A stretch of 64,000 bases of DNA, from positions 1,364,001 through 1,428,000 of the forward strand of contig CP063166.1 of assembly GCA_016806145.1 (NCBI GenBank), in the 5' to 3' direction. A program made the translations under genes and the position numbers. Below the pieces are notes generated by a model. That model was not told where the DNA came from. It was given only the letters and a program-made list of their open reading frames with translations, and made no database searches. The stretch comes from Variovorax paradoxus. Its GTDB lineage: Bacteria; Pseudomonadota; Gammaproteobacteria; Burkholderiales; Burkholderiaceae_C. Below are positions 1-7,214 of the stretch, one piece after another; position 1 is the stretch's first letter; each line of letters starts with the position of its first letter.

Positions 1-350
1 TAGTCGGGCCGGGTCGCGCAGAGGTAGCGCTTGGCATCCACGTGCAGCCGGATCGGTTCGCGCACCTCGAGGCCGAAGGCGCCGCGCAGCAGCGGCAGCG
101 CGATGTACTGGTGGCGGTCGTCGATGCCGAGTTCGGTCGGCGAGCGCTCGAGCGTCTGGTGCTCGGTGATCAGCATATGGCCCAGGTCGTGCAGCAGCGC
201 GGCCGTCACCAGCGCATCGCCGGCCTCGGCCTGTTCGGCCAGCCAGGCGCATTGCAGCGCGTGCTCGGCCTGCGACACGGGCTCGCCCGCATAGGCCACG
301 CCGCCGCGTTCGGCAAAAAGGCGGGCGATCTCGGCGAGGTCGAGTGTCAT
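1..350 (-). CDS. HD-domain protein of phosphonate-degradation loci (partial, runs off left edge)
   Basis: The first 116 residues are visible, starting at the ATG read on the minus strand from 350. The residues LLHDLGHM form an HD metal-binding motif, and the protein resembles the HDIG-domain proteins that accompany phosphonate operons, a family that includes the di-iron oxygenase PhnZ. PhnZ splits a hydroxylated aminophosphonate into phosphate and an organic acid; whether this protein does the same is inferred. It is transcribed away from the binding-protein gene at 592, and the gap between them carries two opposed PHO-box-like sites. The C-terminus and any partner gene (such as a PhnY-type dioxygenase) lie outside the window. 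Confidence 0.75.
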   Translation of the reverse strand, partial: MTLDLAEIARLFAERGGVAYAGEPVSQAEHALQCAWLAEQAEAGDALVTAALLHDLGHMLITEHQTLERSPTELGIDDRHQYIALPLLRGAFGLEVREPIRLHVDAKRYLCATRPD

Positions 351-400
351 TGTTCTGAAACGGAGCGCGTGCGACAGCACACCGAAGTTCGCGTATCTCG

Positions 401-418
401 ATGACAAGGCCATGACCG
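401..418 (-). promoter_or_regulatory. PHO-box-like PhoB site facing the HD gene
   Basis: On the minus strand two 7-base half-sites, CGGTCAT and TTGTCAT, are separated by 4 bases (GGCC). Each matches the PhoB half-site CTGTCAT/C at 6 of 7 positions with the canonical 7-4-7 spacing. The site lies about 50 bases upstream of the HD-gene start at 350. Regulation by phosphate starvation is inferred. Confidence 0.6.
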
Positions 419-470
419 CCCGCGCGAGCCCGGTCGCAAGAAGGGTTTTGGCATGCCCCAACGCATGCGT

Positions 471-488
471 CTGACAAATGCCTGTCAC
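471..488 (+). promoter_or_regulatory. PHO-box-like PhoB site facing the phosphonate transporter operon
   Basis: CTGACAA, a 4-base spacer ATGC, then CTGTCAC on the plus strand: 12 of 14 half-site positions agree with the PhoB consensus at the canonical spacing. It lies about 100 bases upstream of the binding-protein start at 592. No convincing -10 element was picked out downstream. Confidence 0.6.
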
Positions 489-591
489 ACGCCGCTGCGA
501 GCATCGCCGCGTCCACGGCAGGCCTGCGCCACCGTGTTGCGTTTTCGTTTGTCTCCCGTTTCTCGCTCCAATCTTTCCCGAGGGATCTCAC

Positions 592-1626
592 ATGCTGCGT
601 CGTTGTCTTCGCTGGGCCGCCGTGCCCGCCCTGCTTTCGCTGGCCTTCGCCGCCACCGCCCAGGGCCGCACCGAGCTGCTGGTCTACACCGCGCTCGAAG
701 CCGACCAGGTGCAGGCCTACAAGGCCGCGTTCGAGAAGGAGAACCCGACCATCGAACTGAAGTTCGTGCGCGACTCCACCGGCATCGTCACCGCCAAGCT
801 GCTGGCCGAGAAGGCCAACCCGCAGGCCGACGTGGTGTGGGGCCTGGCCGCCACCTCGCTGATGCTGCTCGACAAGGAAGGCATGCTGCAGCCCTACGCG
901 CCCAAGGGCCTCGACGCGGTGAAGCCCACCATGCGCGATCCGGCCAACCCGCCCAAGTGGGTCGGCATGGACGTGTGGTCCTCGGCCATCTGCTTCAACA
1001 CCGCCGAAGCGACCAAGAAGAACCTGCCCAAGCCCACGAGCTGGGCCGACCTCACGAACCCGGTCTACAAGGGCCAGATCACGATGCCCAACCCGGCCGC
1101 CTCGGGCACCGGCTACCTGATGGTCTCGGGCTGGATCCAGATGATGGGCGAGGACAAGGCCTGGAAGTACATGGACGCGCTGCACCAGAACATCGGCATC
1201 TACAGCCAGTCGGGCAGCAAGCCTTGCCGCCAGGCCGGCGCCGGCGAGTTCGCGCTCGGCATGTCCTTCGAGTACCGCGCCAACAAGACCAAGCGCGACG
1301 GCGCGCCGATCGACATCGTGCTGCCCAAGGAAGGCCTGGGCTGGGACATGGAAGCCACCGGCATCATCAAGACCAGCAAGAAGCAGGACGCCGCCAAGGC
1401 ACTGGCCGACTGGGCCGTGACGAAGCAGGCCAACGAGCTCTACGCGAAGAACTTCGCGGTGCTGGCGCTGCCGGGCATCCAGGAAAAGCTGGAGTTCGTG
1501 CCGGGCGACGTGGAGAAGCTGCTGGCCAAGAACGACTTCACCTGGGCCGCCGCGAACCGCGACCGCATCCTGGCCGAGTGGTCGAAGCGCTACGAATCGA
1601 AGTCGGAAAAGAAGGCCCCGCTCTGA
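592..1626 (+). CDS. phnS: 2-aminoethylphosphonate ABC transporter, periplasmic binding protein
   Basis: A 344-residue bacterial extracellular binding protein of the ferric/AEP-binding type. It starts with an export signal (MLRRCLRW, a hydrophobic stretch, cleavage near residue 22 around ATA-QG). The start at 592 is chosen over an upstream in-frame ATG at 478 because it gives a proper signal peptide and is preceded by GAGGG. The next genes encode the ATPase and fused permease, then phosphonate-degrading enzymes ending in PhnX, which assigns the substrate as 2-aminoethylphosphonate; the fold alone would also suit iron or other small ligands. PHO-box control is suggested by the site at 471-488. 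Confidence 0.85.
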   Translation: MLRRCLRWAAVPALLSLAFAATAQGRTELLVYTALEADQVQAYKAAFEKENPTIELKFVRDSTGIVTAKLLAEKANPQADVVWGLAATSLMLLDKEGMLQPYAPKGLDAVKPTMRDPANPPKWVGMDVWSSAICFNTAEATKKNLPKPTSWADLTNPVYKGQITMPNPAASGTGYLMVSGWIQMMGEDKAWKYMDALHQNIGIYSQSGSKPCRQAGAGEFALGMSFEYRANKTKRDGAPIDIVLPKEGLGWDMEATGIIKTSKKQDAAKALADWAVTKQANELYAKNFAVLALPGIQEKLEFVPGDVEKLLAKNDFTWAAANRDRILAEWSKRYESKSEKKAPL

Positions 1627-1637
1627 TGCACGCCCAA

Positions 1638-1706
1638 CCGTTCGGGCTGAGCCTGTCGAAGCCTGGCGCGAGCGAAGCAGCCCTTCGACGGGCTCAGAGC
1701 GAACGG
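1638..1706. repeat. REP-like imperfect inverted repeat between phnS and phnT
   Basis: Two 26-base arms (1638-1663 and 1681-1706), beginning CCGTTCG and ending CGAACGG, match at 21 of 26 positions and enclose a loop of about 17 bases. The arms contain GAGCCTGTCGAAG and its counterpart, a motif scattered through many proteobacterial genomes. The element ends 11 bases before the phnT start, so a hairpin in the mRNA could end or stabilise the phnS message and limit ATPase translation. Confidence 0.85.
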
Positions 1707-1717
1707 TGGATACCCTC

Positions 1718-2791
1718 ATGACCAGTTTTCTTTCCCTCCGCGGCATCGAAAAATCCTTCGGCGCGACGCGCGTGCTCGACGGTATCGATCTCACCATCGA
1801 ACCCGGCGAGTTCGTCTGCCTGCTCGGCCCCTCGGGCTGCGGCAAGACGACCTTGCTGCGCATCGTCTGCGGCATCGAGCGCGCGGACCGCGGGCAGATC
1901 CTGCTAGGCGGCCAGGACATCGCGGGCCTGCCGCCGGCGGCGCGCGGCTTCGGGGTGGTGTTCCAGTCGTATGCGCTGTTCCCCAACCTGACGGCGGCGC
2001 AGAACATCGCCTACGGCCTGCATCCCACGGGCGCGCTGGCGCGCGAGATGGCCAAGCGTTCGCGCGAGATGCTCGACCTGGTGGGCCTGGCGGCACATGC
2101 CGACAAGTACCCGGTACAACTCTCGGGCGGCCAGCAGCAGCGCGTGGCGCTGGCCCGCGCGCTCGCGCCCAATCCGCGCCTGCTGCTGCTCGACGAGCCG
2201 CTGTCGGCGCTCGACGCGCAGGTGCGCGCCAGCCTGCGCACCGAGATCCGCGCGCTGCAGAAGCGCCTGGGCATCGTCACCATCATGGTCACGCACGACC
2301 AGGAAGAGGCACTCTCGATGGCCGACCGCGTGGTGCTGATGCACGACGGGCGCATCGAGCAGGCCGGCACGCCCGACGAGCTCTACCGCCAGCCGCGCAC
2401 GCGTTTCGTCGCGGGCTTCGTCGGCCGCATGAACATGCTGCCGGCCACGGTGCTGGCCGACGGCAAGGTGCGCGTGCGCGACGCCGAACTGTTCTGCGCC
2501 CCCGGCAACCTCAGCGTGGGTTCGCAGGCCACCGTGGGCATTCGTCCCGAGCACGTGGTGGTGAAGCGCTTCGGTGCCGAGCTCGGCGCCAACAGCTTCG
2601 CGGCACGCCTGCTCGACACCGAGTTCTTCGGCAACCGCACCGCCGCGCGCCTGGCCTGCGAGCCGCTGGGCATCGAGATCGAGGCCGAGCTGCCGGCCGA
2701 TGCGCAGGGCCATGGCGGCGAGCCGCTGGTGCCGAGCAGCATGGTGCATATCCAGTTGCCTTTGCATGCGTTGTCGGTGCTGGCGCATTGA
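1718..2791 (+). CDS. phnT: 2-aminoethylphosphonate ABC transporter, ATP-binding protein
   Basis: A 357-residue ABC ATPase that powers AEP import. Walker A (GPSGCGKTT) is at residues 37-45, the signature LSGGQQQR near 132, Walker B (LLLLDEP) near 160, and the C-terminal region from about 240 is a TOBE-type regulatory domain, as in ferric/putrescine-type ATPases. The ATG at 1718 is preferred to an in-frame GTG at 1706, which lies in the right arm of the REP-like repeat. No strong ribosome site is visible, so translation may depend on the repeat structure. Its partners are PhnS and PhnU on either side. Confidence 0.85.
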   Translation: MTSFLSLRGIEKSFGATRVLDGIDLTIEPGEFVCLLGPSGCGKTTLLRIVCGIERADRGQILLGGQDIAGLPPAARGFGVVFQSYALFPNLTAAQNIAYGLHPTGALAREMAKRSREMLDLVGLAAHADKYPVQLSGGQQQRVALARALAPNPRLLLLDEPLSALDAQVRASLRTEIRALQKRLGIVTIMVTHDQEEALSMADRVVLMHDGRIEQAGTPDELYRQPRTRFVAGFVGRMNMLPATVLADGKVRVRDAELFCAPGNLSVGSQATVGIRPEHVVVKRFGAELGANSFAARLLDTEFFGNRTAARLACEPLGIEIEAELPADAQGHGGEPLVPSSMVHIQLPLHALSVLAH

Positions 2792-2825
2792 ATGACGTGT
2801 TGTCTGGCGATGCAAGGTTCGGGGC

Positions 2826-2923
2826 GGACTCACGCCGACGGGGTACTCCCCTCCGCGAATGTCCCCCGGCCTGCGGCCTCCTCCTTTATTTCGCTGCGGG
2901 GAGTACCCCATCGACGTGAGTCT
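2826..2923 (-). repeat. structured inverted-repeat element, copy 1
   Basis: Arms of 25 bases (2827-2851 and 2898-2922) pair perfectly except at two positions, which become U.G wobbles if the minus strand is the RNA. The core between them is nearly identical to that of copy 2 at 2967-3060, in opposite orientation, and includes a small GGCC/GGCC hairpin and, on the minus strand, AATAAAGGAGGA. I do not recognise it as a named repeat family. Confidence 0.8.
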
Positions 2924-2966
2924 GGAGCAGGTCGGTTGAACCGGCTGGCACCACCGCAGCGCCCAC

Positions 2967-3060
2967 GTGCACAGGGCAGTGGGTGCTTCCCGCAGCGAAA
3001 TAAAGGAGGAGCCGAAGGCGGGGGACATTCGCGGAGGGAAGTACCCGCTGTCCTGTGCAC
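2967..3060 (+). repeat. structured inverted-repeat element, copy 2
   Basis: Arms of 24 bases (2967-2990 and 3037-3060) pair along their full length, with three non-Watson-Crick positions, all G.U on the plus strand. The outer arm sequence is unrelated to that of copy 1, but the core (GCAGCGAAATAAAGGAGGA, a 3-base-stem hairpin, GGGGGACATTCGC) is shared. It ends 18 bases before the phnU start codon and carries a perfect Shine-Dalgarno-like AAAGGAGG too far upstream to serve that start. Confidence 0.8.
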
Positions 3061-3078
3061 GCGCCCCGGACAATCAAA

Positions 3079-4794
3079 ATGAGCAGCACCCAAGAAGCCA
3101 TTGCAGTAATCCCCGTAGCGCCGATACGCGCCAGCGCCGTAGACCGCGAGCGCTGGCTCACCGGCGCCGCCGTGCTGCTCGTCGTCGCACTGCTGCTGGT
3201 CATCGTCGCCTTCCCCGTCAGCGCCCTCGTAGGCCAGAGCTTCTTCGACCGCGAGGGCGGCTTCGTAGGCCTCGCCAACTTCGCGCGCTACCTCGACAAC
3301 CCCGCCCTGGTCCAGTCCGCCTTCAACAGCCTCTGGCTGGCCGCGATCAGCGCCGTGATCTGCACCGCCATCGCCTACGTCTACGCGTATGGCCTCACGC
3401 TCTCGTGCATGCCGGCCAAGGGCGTGCTGCGCGCCGTCGCGCTGATACCGCTGCTCGCGCCCTCGCTGCTGCCCGCCATCAGCCTGGTCTACCTGTTCGG
3501 CAACCAGGGCCTGTTCAAGGGCCTGCTCGGTGGCGCGTCCATCTACGGTCCGCTGGGCATCGTGCTGGGCTCGGTGTTCTGGACCCTGCCGCATGCGCTG
3601 CTGATCCTCACCACCGCGATGGCGACCTCCGACGGCCGCCTCTACGAGGCCGCGCAGACCCTCGGTGCTTCGCGCTGGCGCATGTTCCGCACCGTCACCT
3701 TGCCGTCCACGCGCTACGGGCTGATCGTGGCCGCGATGGTGGTGTTCGTGCTGGTGATCACCGACTTCGGCGTGCCCAAGGTGGTGGGCGGCCAGACCGG
3801 CGTGCTCGCGACCGACATCTACAAGCAGGTGGTCGGGCAGCAGAACTTCCAGATGGGCGCGGTGGTGGGCTTCGTGCTGCTGATCCCGGCCGTGCTGTCC
3901 TTCCTGGTCGAACGCCACGTGCGGCGCAAGCAGGCCGCCGCGCTGTCGGCGCGTGCCACGCCCTACCAGCCCGAGCCGGTGCGCACGCGCGACCGCGCGC
4001 TGCTCGTGTTCTGCGCGCTCACGGCCTGCGCCATCCTCGTGATGATCGGCATGGCCGTGTTCGCCTCGCTCGCCACCTACTGGCCCTACCAGCTCGCGCC
4101 CTCGTTCAAGAACTACGACTTCAGCAACATGGACGGCGGCGGCTGGGGCAGCTACTTCAACTCGCTGCGGCTCGCGGTCTGCGCCGCCGTGGCGGGCGCG
4201 CTGCTCACCTTCGTCTCGGCCTACCTGGTCGAGAAGCCGCGCCACTTCGGCCTGTTGCGCGAGCTGCTGAACCTGCTGGCCAACCTGCCGCTCGCCGTGC
4301 CGGGCCTGGTACTCGGCGTGGGCTACATTTTCTTCTTCATCTCGCCCTCGAACCCGCTGCGCGCCATCTACGGCAGCATGACCATCCTCGTGGTCTGCAC
4401 CGTGGCGCATTTCTTCTCGGTCGCGCACCTCACCTCGCTGACCGCGCTGCGCCAGCTCGACCGCGAGTACGAGCTGGTCTCCGAATCGATGGGCATCCCG
4501 TTCTGGCGCACCCTGTGGCGCGTGCACCTGCCGGTCGCGCTGCCCACGGTGCTCAACGTCGGCGGCTATTTCTTCGTCAACGCGATGACCACCGTCTCGG
4601 CCGTCGTGTTCCTCTATTCGCCGCAGACCACGCTGGCCGCCATCGCCGTGCTCAACATGGACGATGCCGGCGACGTGGCGCCCGCCGCGGCCATGGCCTC
4701 GCTGATCATGCTCACGGCCGCCGCCGGCCGCGGCCTGTTCGCGCTGGCCGGCCGCTGGGCGCTCGTTCGCACCCAAGCCTGGAGACACCGTTGA
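3079..4794 (+). CDS. phnU: 2-aminoethylphosphonate ABC transporter, fused double permease
   Basis: A 571-residue inner-membrane protein with two binding-protein-dependent permease domains in one chain. The first spans roughly residues 60-280, the second roughly 310-565; each contains an EAA-type loop (EAAQTLGASRWRMFRTV and ESMGIPFWRTLWRVHLP). This fused form of about 570 residues is typical of AEP and ferric importers. The ATG at 3079 gives the expected N-terminus; an in-frame GTG at 3055 lies inside the preceding repeat. The stop overlaps the TTG start of the next gene, so the two are translationally coupled. Confidence 0.88.
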   Translation: MSSTQEAIAVIPVAPIRASAVDRERWLTGAAVLLVVALLLVIVAFPVSALVGQSFFDREGGFVGLANFARYLDNPALVQSAFNSLWLAAISAVICTAIAYVYAYGLTLSCMPAKGVLRAVALIPLLAPSLLPAISLVYLFGNQGLFKGLLGGASIYGPLGIVLGSVFWTLPHALLILTTAMATSDGRLYEAAQTLGASRWRMFRTVTLPSTRYGLIVAAMVVFVLVITDFGVPKVVGGQTGVLATDIYKQVVGQQNFQMGAVVGFVLLIPAVLSFLVERHVRRKQAAALSARATPYQPEPVRTRDRALLVFCALTACAILVMIGMAVFASLATYWPYQLAPSFKNYDFSNMDGGGWGSYFNSLRLAVCAAVAGALLTFVSAYLVEKPRHFGLLRELLNLLANLPLAVPGLVLGVGYIFFFISPSNPLRAIYGSMTILVVCTVAHFFSVAHLTSLTALRQLDREYELVSESMGIPFWRTLWRVHLPVALPTVLNVGGYFFVNAMTTVSAVVFLYSPQTTLAAIAVLNMDDAGDVAPAAAMASLIMLTAAAGRGLFALAGRWALVRTQAWRHR

Positions 4795-5924
4795 CCGCCG
4801 CTCCCAACTCCTCCTCGTTCGACGTCATCGTCGTCGGCGCCGGCATCGTCGGCCTCGCGCATGCCTACACGGCCGCCAAGCGCGGCCTGCGGGTCTGCGT
4901 GATCGAGCGCGATGCTGCCTGCATCGGCGCCTCGATCCGCAACTTCGGCTTCATCACCGTGACCGGCCAGGCGCCGGGCGACAGCTGGCGCCGCGCCATG
5001 CATTCGCGCGACGTGTGGCAGGAGATCGCGCCGCAGGCCGACATCGACATCGTGCATCGCCACCTGTGGCTCGCGGCCTACCGGCCCGAGGCGCATGCGG
5101 TGCTCGAGGCCTTCATGCGCACGCCCATGGGCGAGGCCTGCCAGCTGATCGACGCCGCCGAGGCCCAGGCCAAGGCGCCCGCACTGCACCTGGCCGACGC
5201 GCGCTCGGTGCTGTTCAGCCCGCACGAGCTGCGCGTGGAATCGCGCACCGCGATCGGCCGGCTCGCCACCTGGCTGGCGCGCGCGCACGGCGTGACCTTC
5301 CGCTTCGGCGAGGCGGTGCTGGAGGTGCAGACGCCGCGCGTGCGCACCTCGCGCGGCGAGCTGCATGCCGAGCGCGTGGTGGTCTGCACCAACAGCGAAC
5401 TGCATGGCCTGTTCGCCGATCGCATCGCGGCCCACGACCTCACCCTGTGCCGGCTGCAGATGCTGCGCGTGCAGCCCGAGGCCGGCTTCCGGCTGCCGGG
5501 CGCGGTGATGATGGACCTGAGCCTGGTGCGCTACGAGGGCTACAGCACGCTGCCCGAGGCGGCCGCGCTGCGCGAGCGCCTGCAGCAGGAAGAAGCGGCT
5601 TCGCTCGCGCACGGCATCCACCTGATCGTGGTGCAGAGCGCCGACGGCTCGCTGGTGGTCGGCGATTCGCACCACTACGCCGCCGCGCCCGAGCCCTTCG
5701 CGCTGGAGGAGGTCGACCGGCTGATCCTGCGCCACCTGCGCAGCACGCTCGACCTCGAGAGCGCGCAGATCGTCGAGCGCTGGAACGGCGTCTATCCCTC
5801 CTCGAAGACCACGCCCTGCGTGATCGACGCGCCCGACGATGCGACCCGCGTGGTGCTGGTCACCAGCGGCACCGGCGCCAGCACCGGCTTCGGCATCGCG
5901 CACGACGTGTTCGCCGGCTGGTGA
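4791..5924 (+). CDS. FAD-dependent amine oxidase of phosphonate operons
   Basis: A 377-residue DAO-type flavoenzyme. An N-terminal Rossmann motif (VVGAGIVGLAHAY, residues 14-26) binds FAD, and IVVQSADGSLVVGDSHH and a C-terminal TSGTGASTGFGIAHDV follow the glycine-oxidase fold. The family recurs in AEP operons and is thought to oxidise AEP or N-methyl-AEP to phosphonoacetaldehyde, which fits phnX immediately downstream and the lack of a phnW aminotransferase here. TTG at 4791 is the likely start: GGAGA stands 6 bases upstream and it overlaps the phnU stop. Exact substrate is inferred. Confidence 0.8.
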   Translation: MTAAPNSSSFDVIVVGAGIVGLAHAYTAAKRGLRVCVIERDAACIGASIRNFGFITVTGQAPGDSWRRAMHSRDVWQEIAPQADIDIVHRHLWLAAYRPEAHAVLEAFMRTPMGEACQLIDAAEAQAKAPALHLADARSVLFSPHELRVESRTAIGRLATWLARAHGVTFRFGEAVLEVQTPRVRTSRGELHAERVVVCTNSELHGLFADRIAAHDLTLCRLQMLRVQPEAGFRLPGAVMMDLSLVRYEGYSTLPEAAALRERLQQEEAASLAHGIHLIVVQSADGSLVVGDSHHYAAAPEPFALEEVDRLILRHLRSTLDLESAQIVERWNGVYPSSKTTPCVIDAPDDATRVVLVTSGTGASTGFGIAHDVFAGW

Positions 5925-5954
5925 CACCCCATTTCTCCTGAACCAAACTTCGCC

Positions 5955-6779
5955 ATGTCCGATCCGCATTCCTCGAAACTCCAGGCCGTCGTCTTCGACT
6001 GGGCCGGCACCATCCTCGACTTCGGCTCCTGCGCGCCCATGGGCGCCTTCGTGAAGCTGTTCGAGCAGTTCGGCATCGAGATCACCATCGCCGAGGCGCG
6101 CGGCCCGATGGGCATGGCCAAGTGGGACCACATCAAGGCGCTGGGCTCGCAGCCGCGCATCGCCGCGCAGTGGGAGGCGAAGCACGGCCATGCCTTCGAT
6201 GATGCCGACGTCGACCGGCTCTACGAGGTGTTCACGCCGATGAATGCCGCGAGCGCGCGCGACCATGCCGACTTCATTCCGGGCGCGCTCGACGCCGTGG
6301 CCGCGGCGCGTGCGCGCGGCATGAAGATCGGCTCGACCACCGGCTACAACCGCCCGATCATGGAAGTGGTCGCGGCCATCGCCGCGCAGGGCGGCTACGT
6401 GCCAGACAACATCGTGTGCGCGGGCGACCTGGCGGCCGGCCGGCCTTCGCCGCTGATGATGTACCGCTGCTTCGCCGACCTCGGCGTGTGGCCGGCCCAC
6501 ACCGTGGTGAAGGTCGACGACACCGGCGTGGGCCTCGAGGAAGGCCTGAACGCCGGCACCTGGGCCGTGGGCCTCGCGGTCAGCGGCAACGTGATGGGGC
6601 TGACCCTGGCCGAATGGCAGGCGCTCGGCGCCGACGAGCAGCAGGCACGCCGCGAGCAGGCCACCGAGCAGCTGAAGGCGTCCGGCGCGCACTACGTGAT
6701 CGACAGCGTGGCCGAGCTCATGCCGGTGCTCGACGACATCGAGCGCCGCCTCGCCGCCGGCGAGCGTCCCGCGCGCTGA
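5955..6779 (+). CDS. phnX: phosphonoacetaldehyde hydrolase (phosphonatase)
   Basis: A 274-residue HAD-superfamily enzyme that cleaves the C-P bond of phosphonoacetaldehyde, giving acetaldehyde and phosphate. The nucleophile motif DWAGT is at residues 15-19, the Schiff-base lysine characteristic of phosphonatases is expected at Lys56 in MGMAKWDH, and the metal-binding loop KVDDTGVG is near residue 187. Length matches the family (about 270). It is the last gene of the phosphonate operon, 30 bases after the oxidase, and is followed by a GC-rich inverted repeat that probably ends the transcript. Confidence 0.93.
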   Translation: MSDPHSSKLQAVVFDWAGTILDFGSCAPMGAFVKLFEQFGIEITIAEARGPMGMAKWDHIKALGSQPRIAAQWEAKHGHAFDDADVDRLYEVFTPMNAASARDHADFIPGALDAVAAARARGMKIGSTTGYNRPIMEVVAAIAAQGGYVPDNIVCAGDLAAGRPSPLMMYRCFADLGVWPAHTVVKVDDTGVGLEEGLNAGTWAVGLAVSGNVMGLTLAEWQALGADEQQARREQATEQLKASGAHYVIDSVAELMPVLDDIERRLAAGERPAR

Positions 6780-6791
6780 GTTTTCTTTCTT

Positions 6792-6886
6792 TCTCCCTCC
6801 CCCGCTGGGGGAGGGCCGGGGTGGGGGCACGCAGCCTCCGCACGATGCGCCGCCTGCCCCCATCCCGACCTTCCCCCAGAGGGAGA
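6792..6886. repeat. GC-rich interspersed inverted repeat after phnX
   Basis: Left arm 6792-6829 and right arm 6855-6886 are complementary apart from an extra 5-6 bases in the left arm and a few transitions. The unit (TCTCCCTC...GGGGTGGGGGCA) resembles an interspersed repeat seen in many high-GC proteobacteria. Its position just after an operon suggests a role in 3' end formation. The stretch to 6950 shows nothing else. Confidence 0.75.
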
Positions 6887-6950
6887 AGGAGCAGGACGAC
6901 GTTCCAATCGGCGCAGCGTCCGACTTGACCGCACCCCGAGCGGTCCTAGC

Positions 6951-7094
6951 ATGCCTCGCATGCGAAACCTCTTCCTCGCACTCTGCTGCTGCCTCGGCCT
7001 GATGGCCGCCGGCTGCGACGACAAGCCCAGGCCGGGCGGTCCGATGCCCAAGGCCTCGACCGCGCAGCCGCTGGTCGCGCCGTCGGTGGGCTGA
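6951..7094 (+). CDS. small predicted lipoprotein, 47 residues
   Basis: This short frame begins ATGCCTCGCATGCG; the second ATG at 6960 is an equally good start (44 residues). It encodes a basic start (MRN), a hydrophobic stretch LFLALCCCLGL and a lipobox MAAGC followed by DDKPRPGG, then a short Pro/Ala-rich tail ending APSVG. This is the pattern of a minimal outer-membrane or periplasmic lipoprotein. No function is known. It lies alone between the phosphonate operon and the MFS gene. Confidence is moderate because of the length, but the lipobox is well formed. Confidence 0.5.
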   Translation: MPRMRNLFLALCCCLGLMAAGCDDKPRPGGPMPKASTAQPLVAPSVG

Positions 7095-7214
7095 CAAGGC
7101 CCCGGGGCATTGACGCGCCGTTGGCGCGGTGCGCTCGTGCGCCATCGCGGCTTGCCTTGTATGCTCGCCCTCGCCGTCTTCCCGACGGCCGCATGCAGGA
7201 CAAGAAAGAGAACG

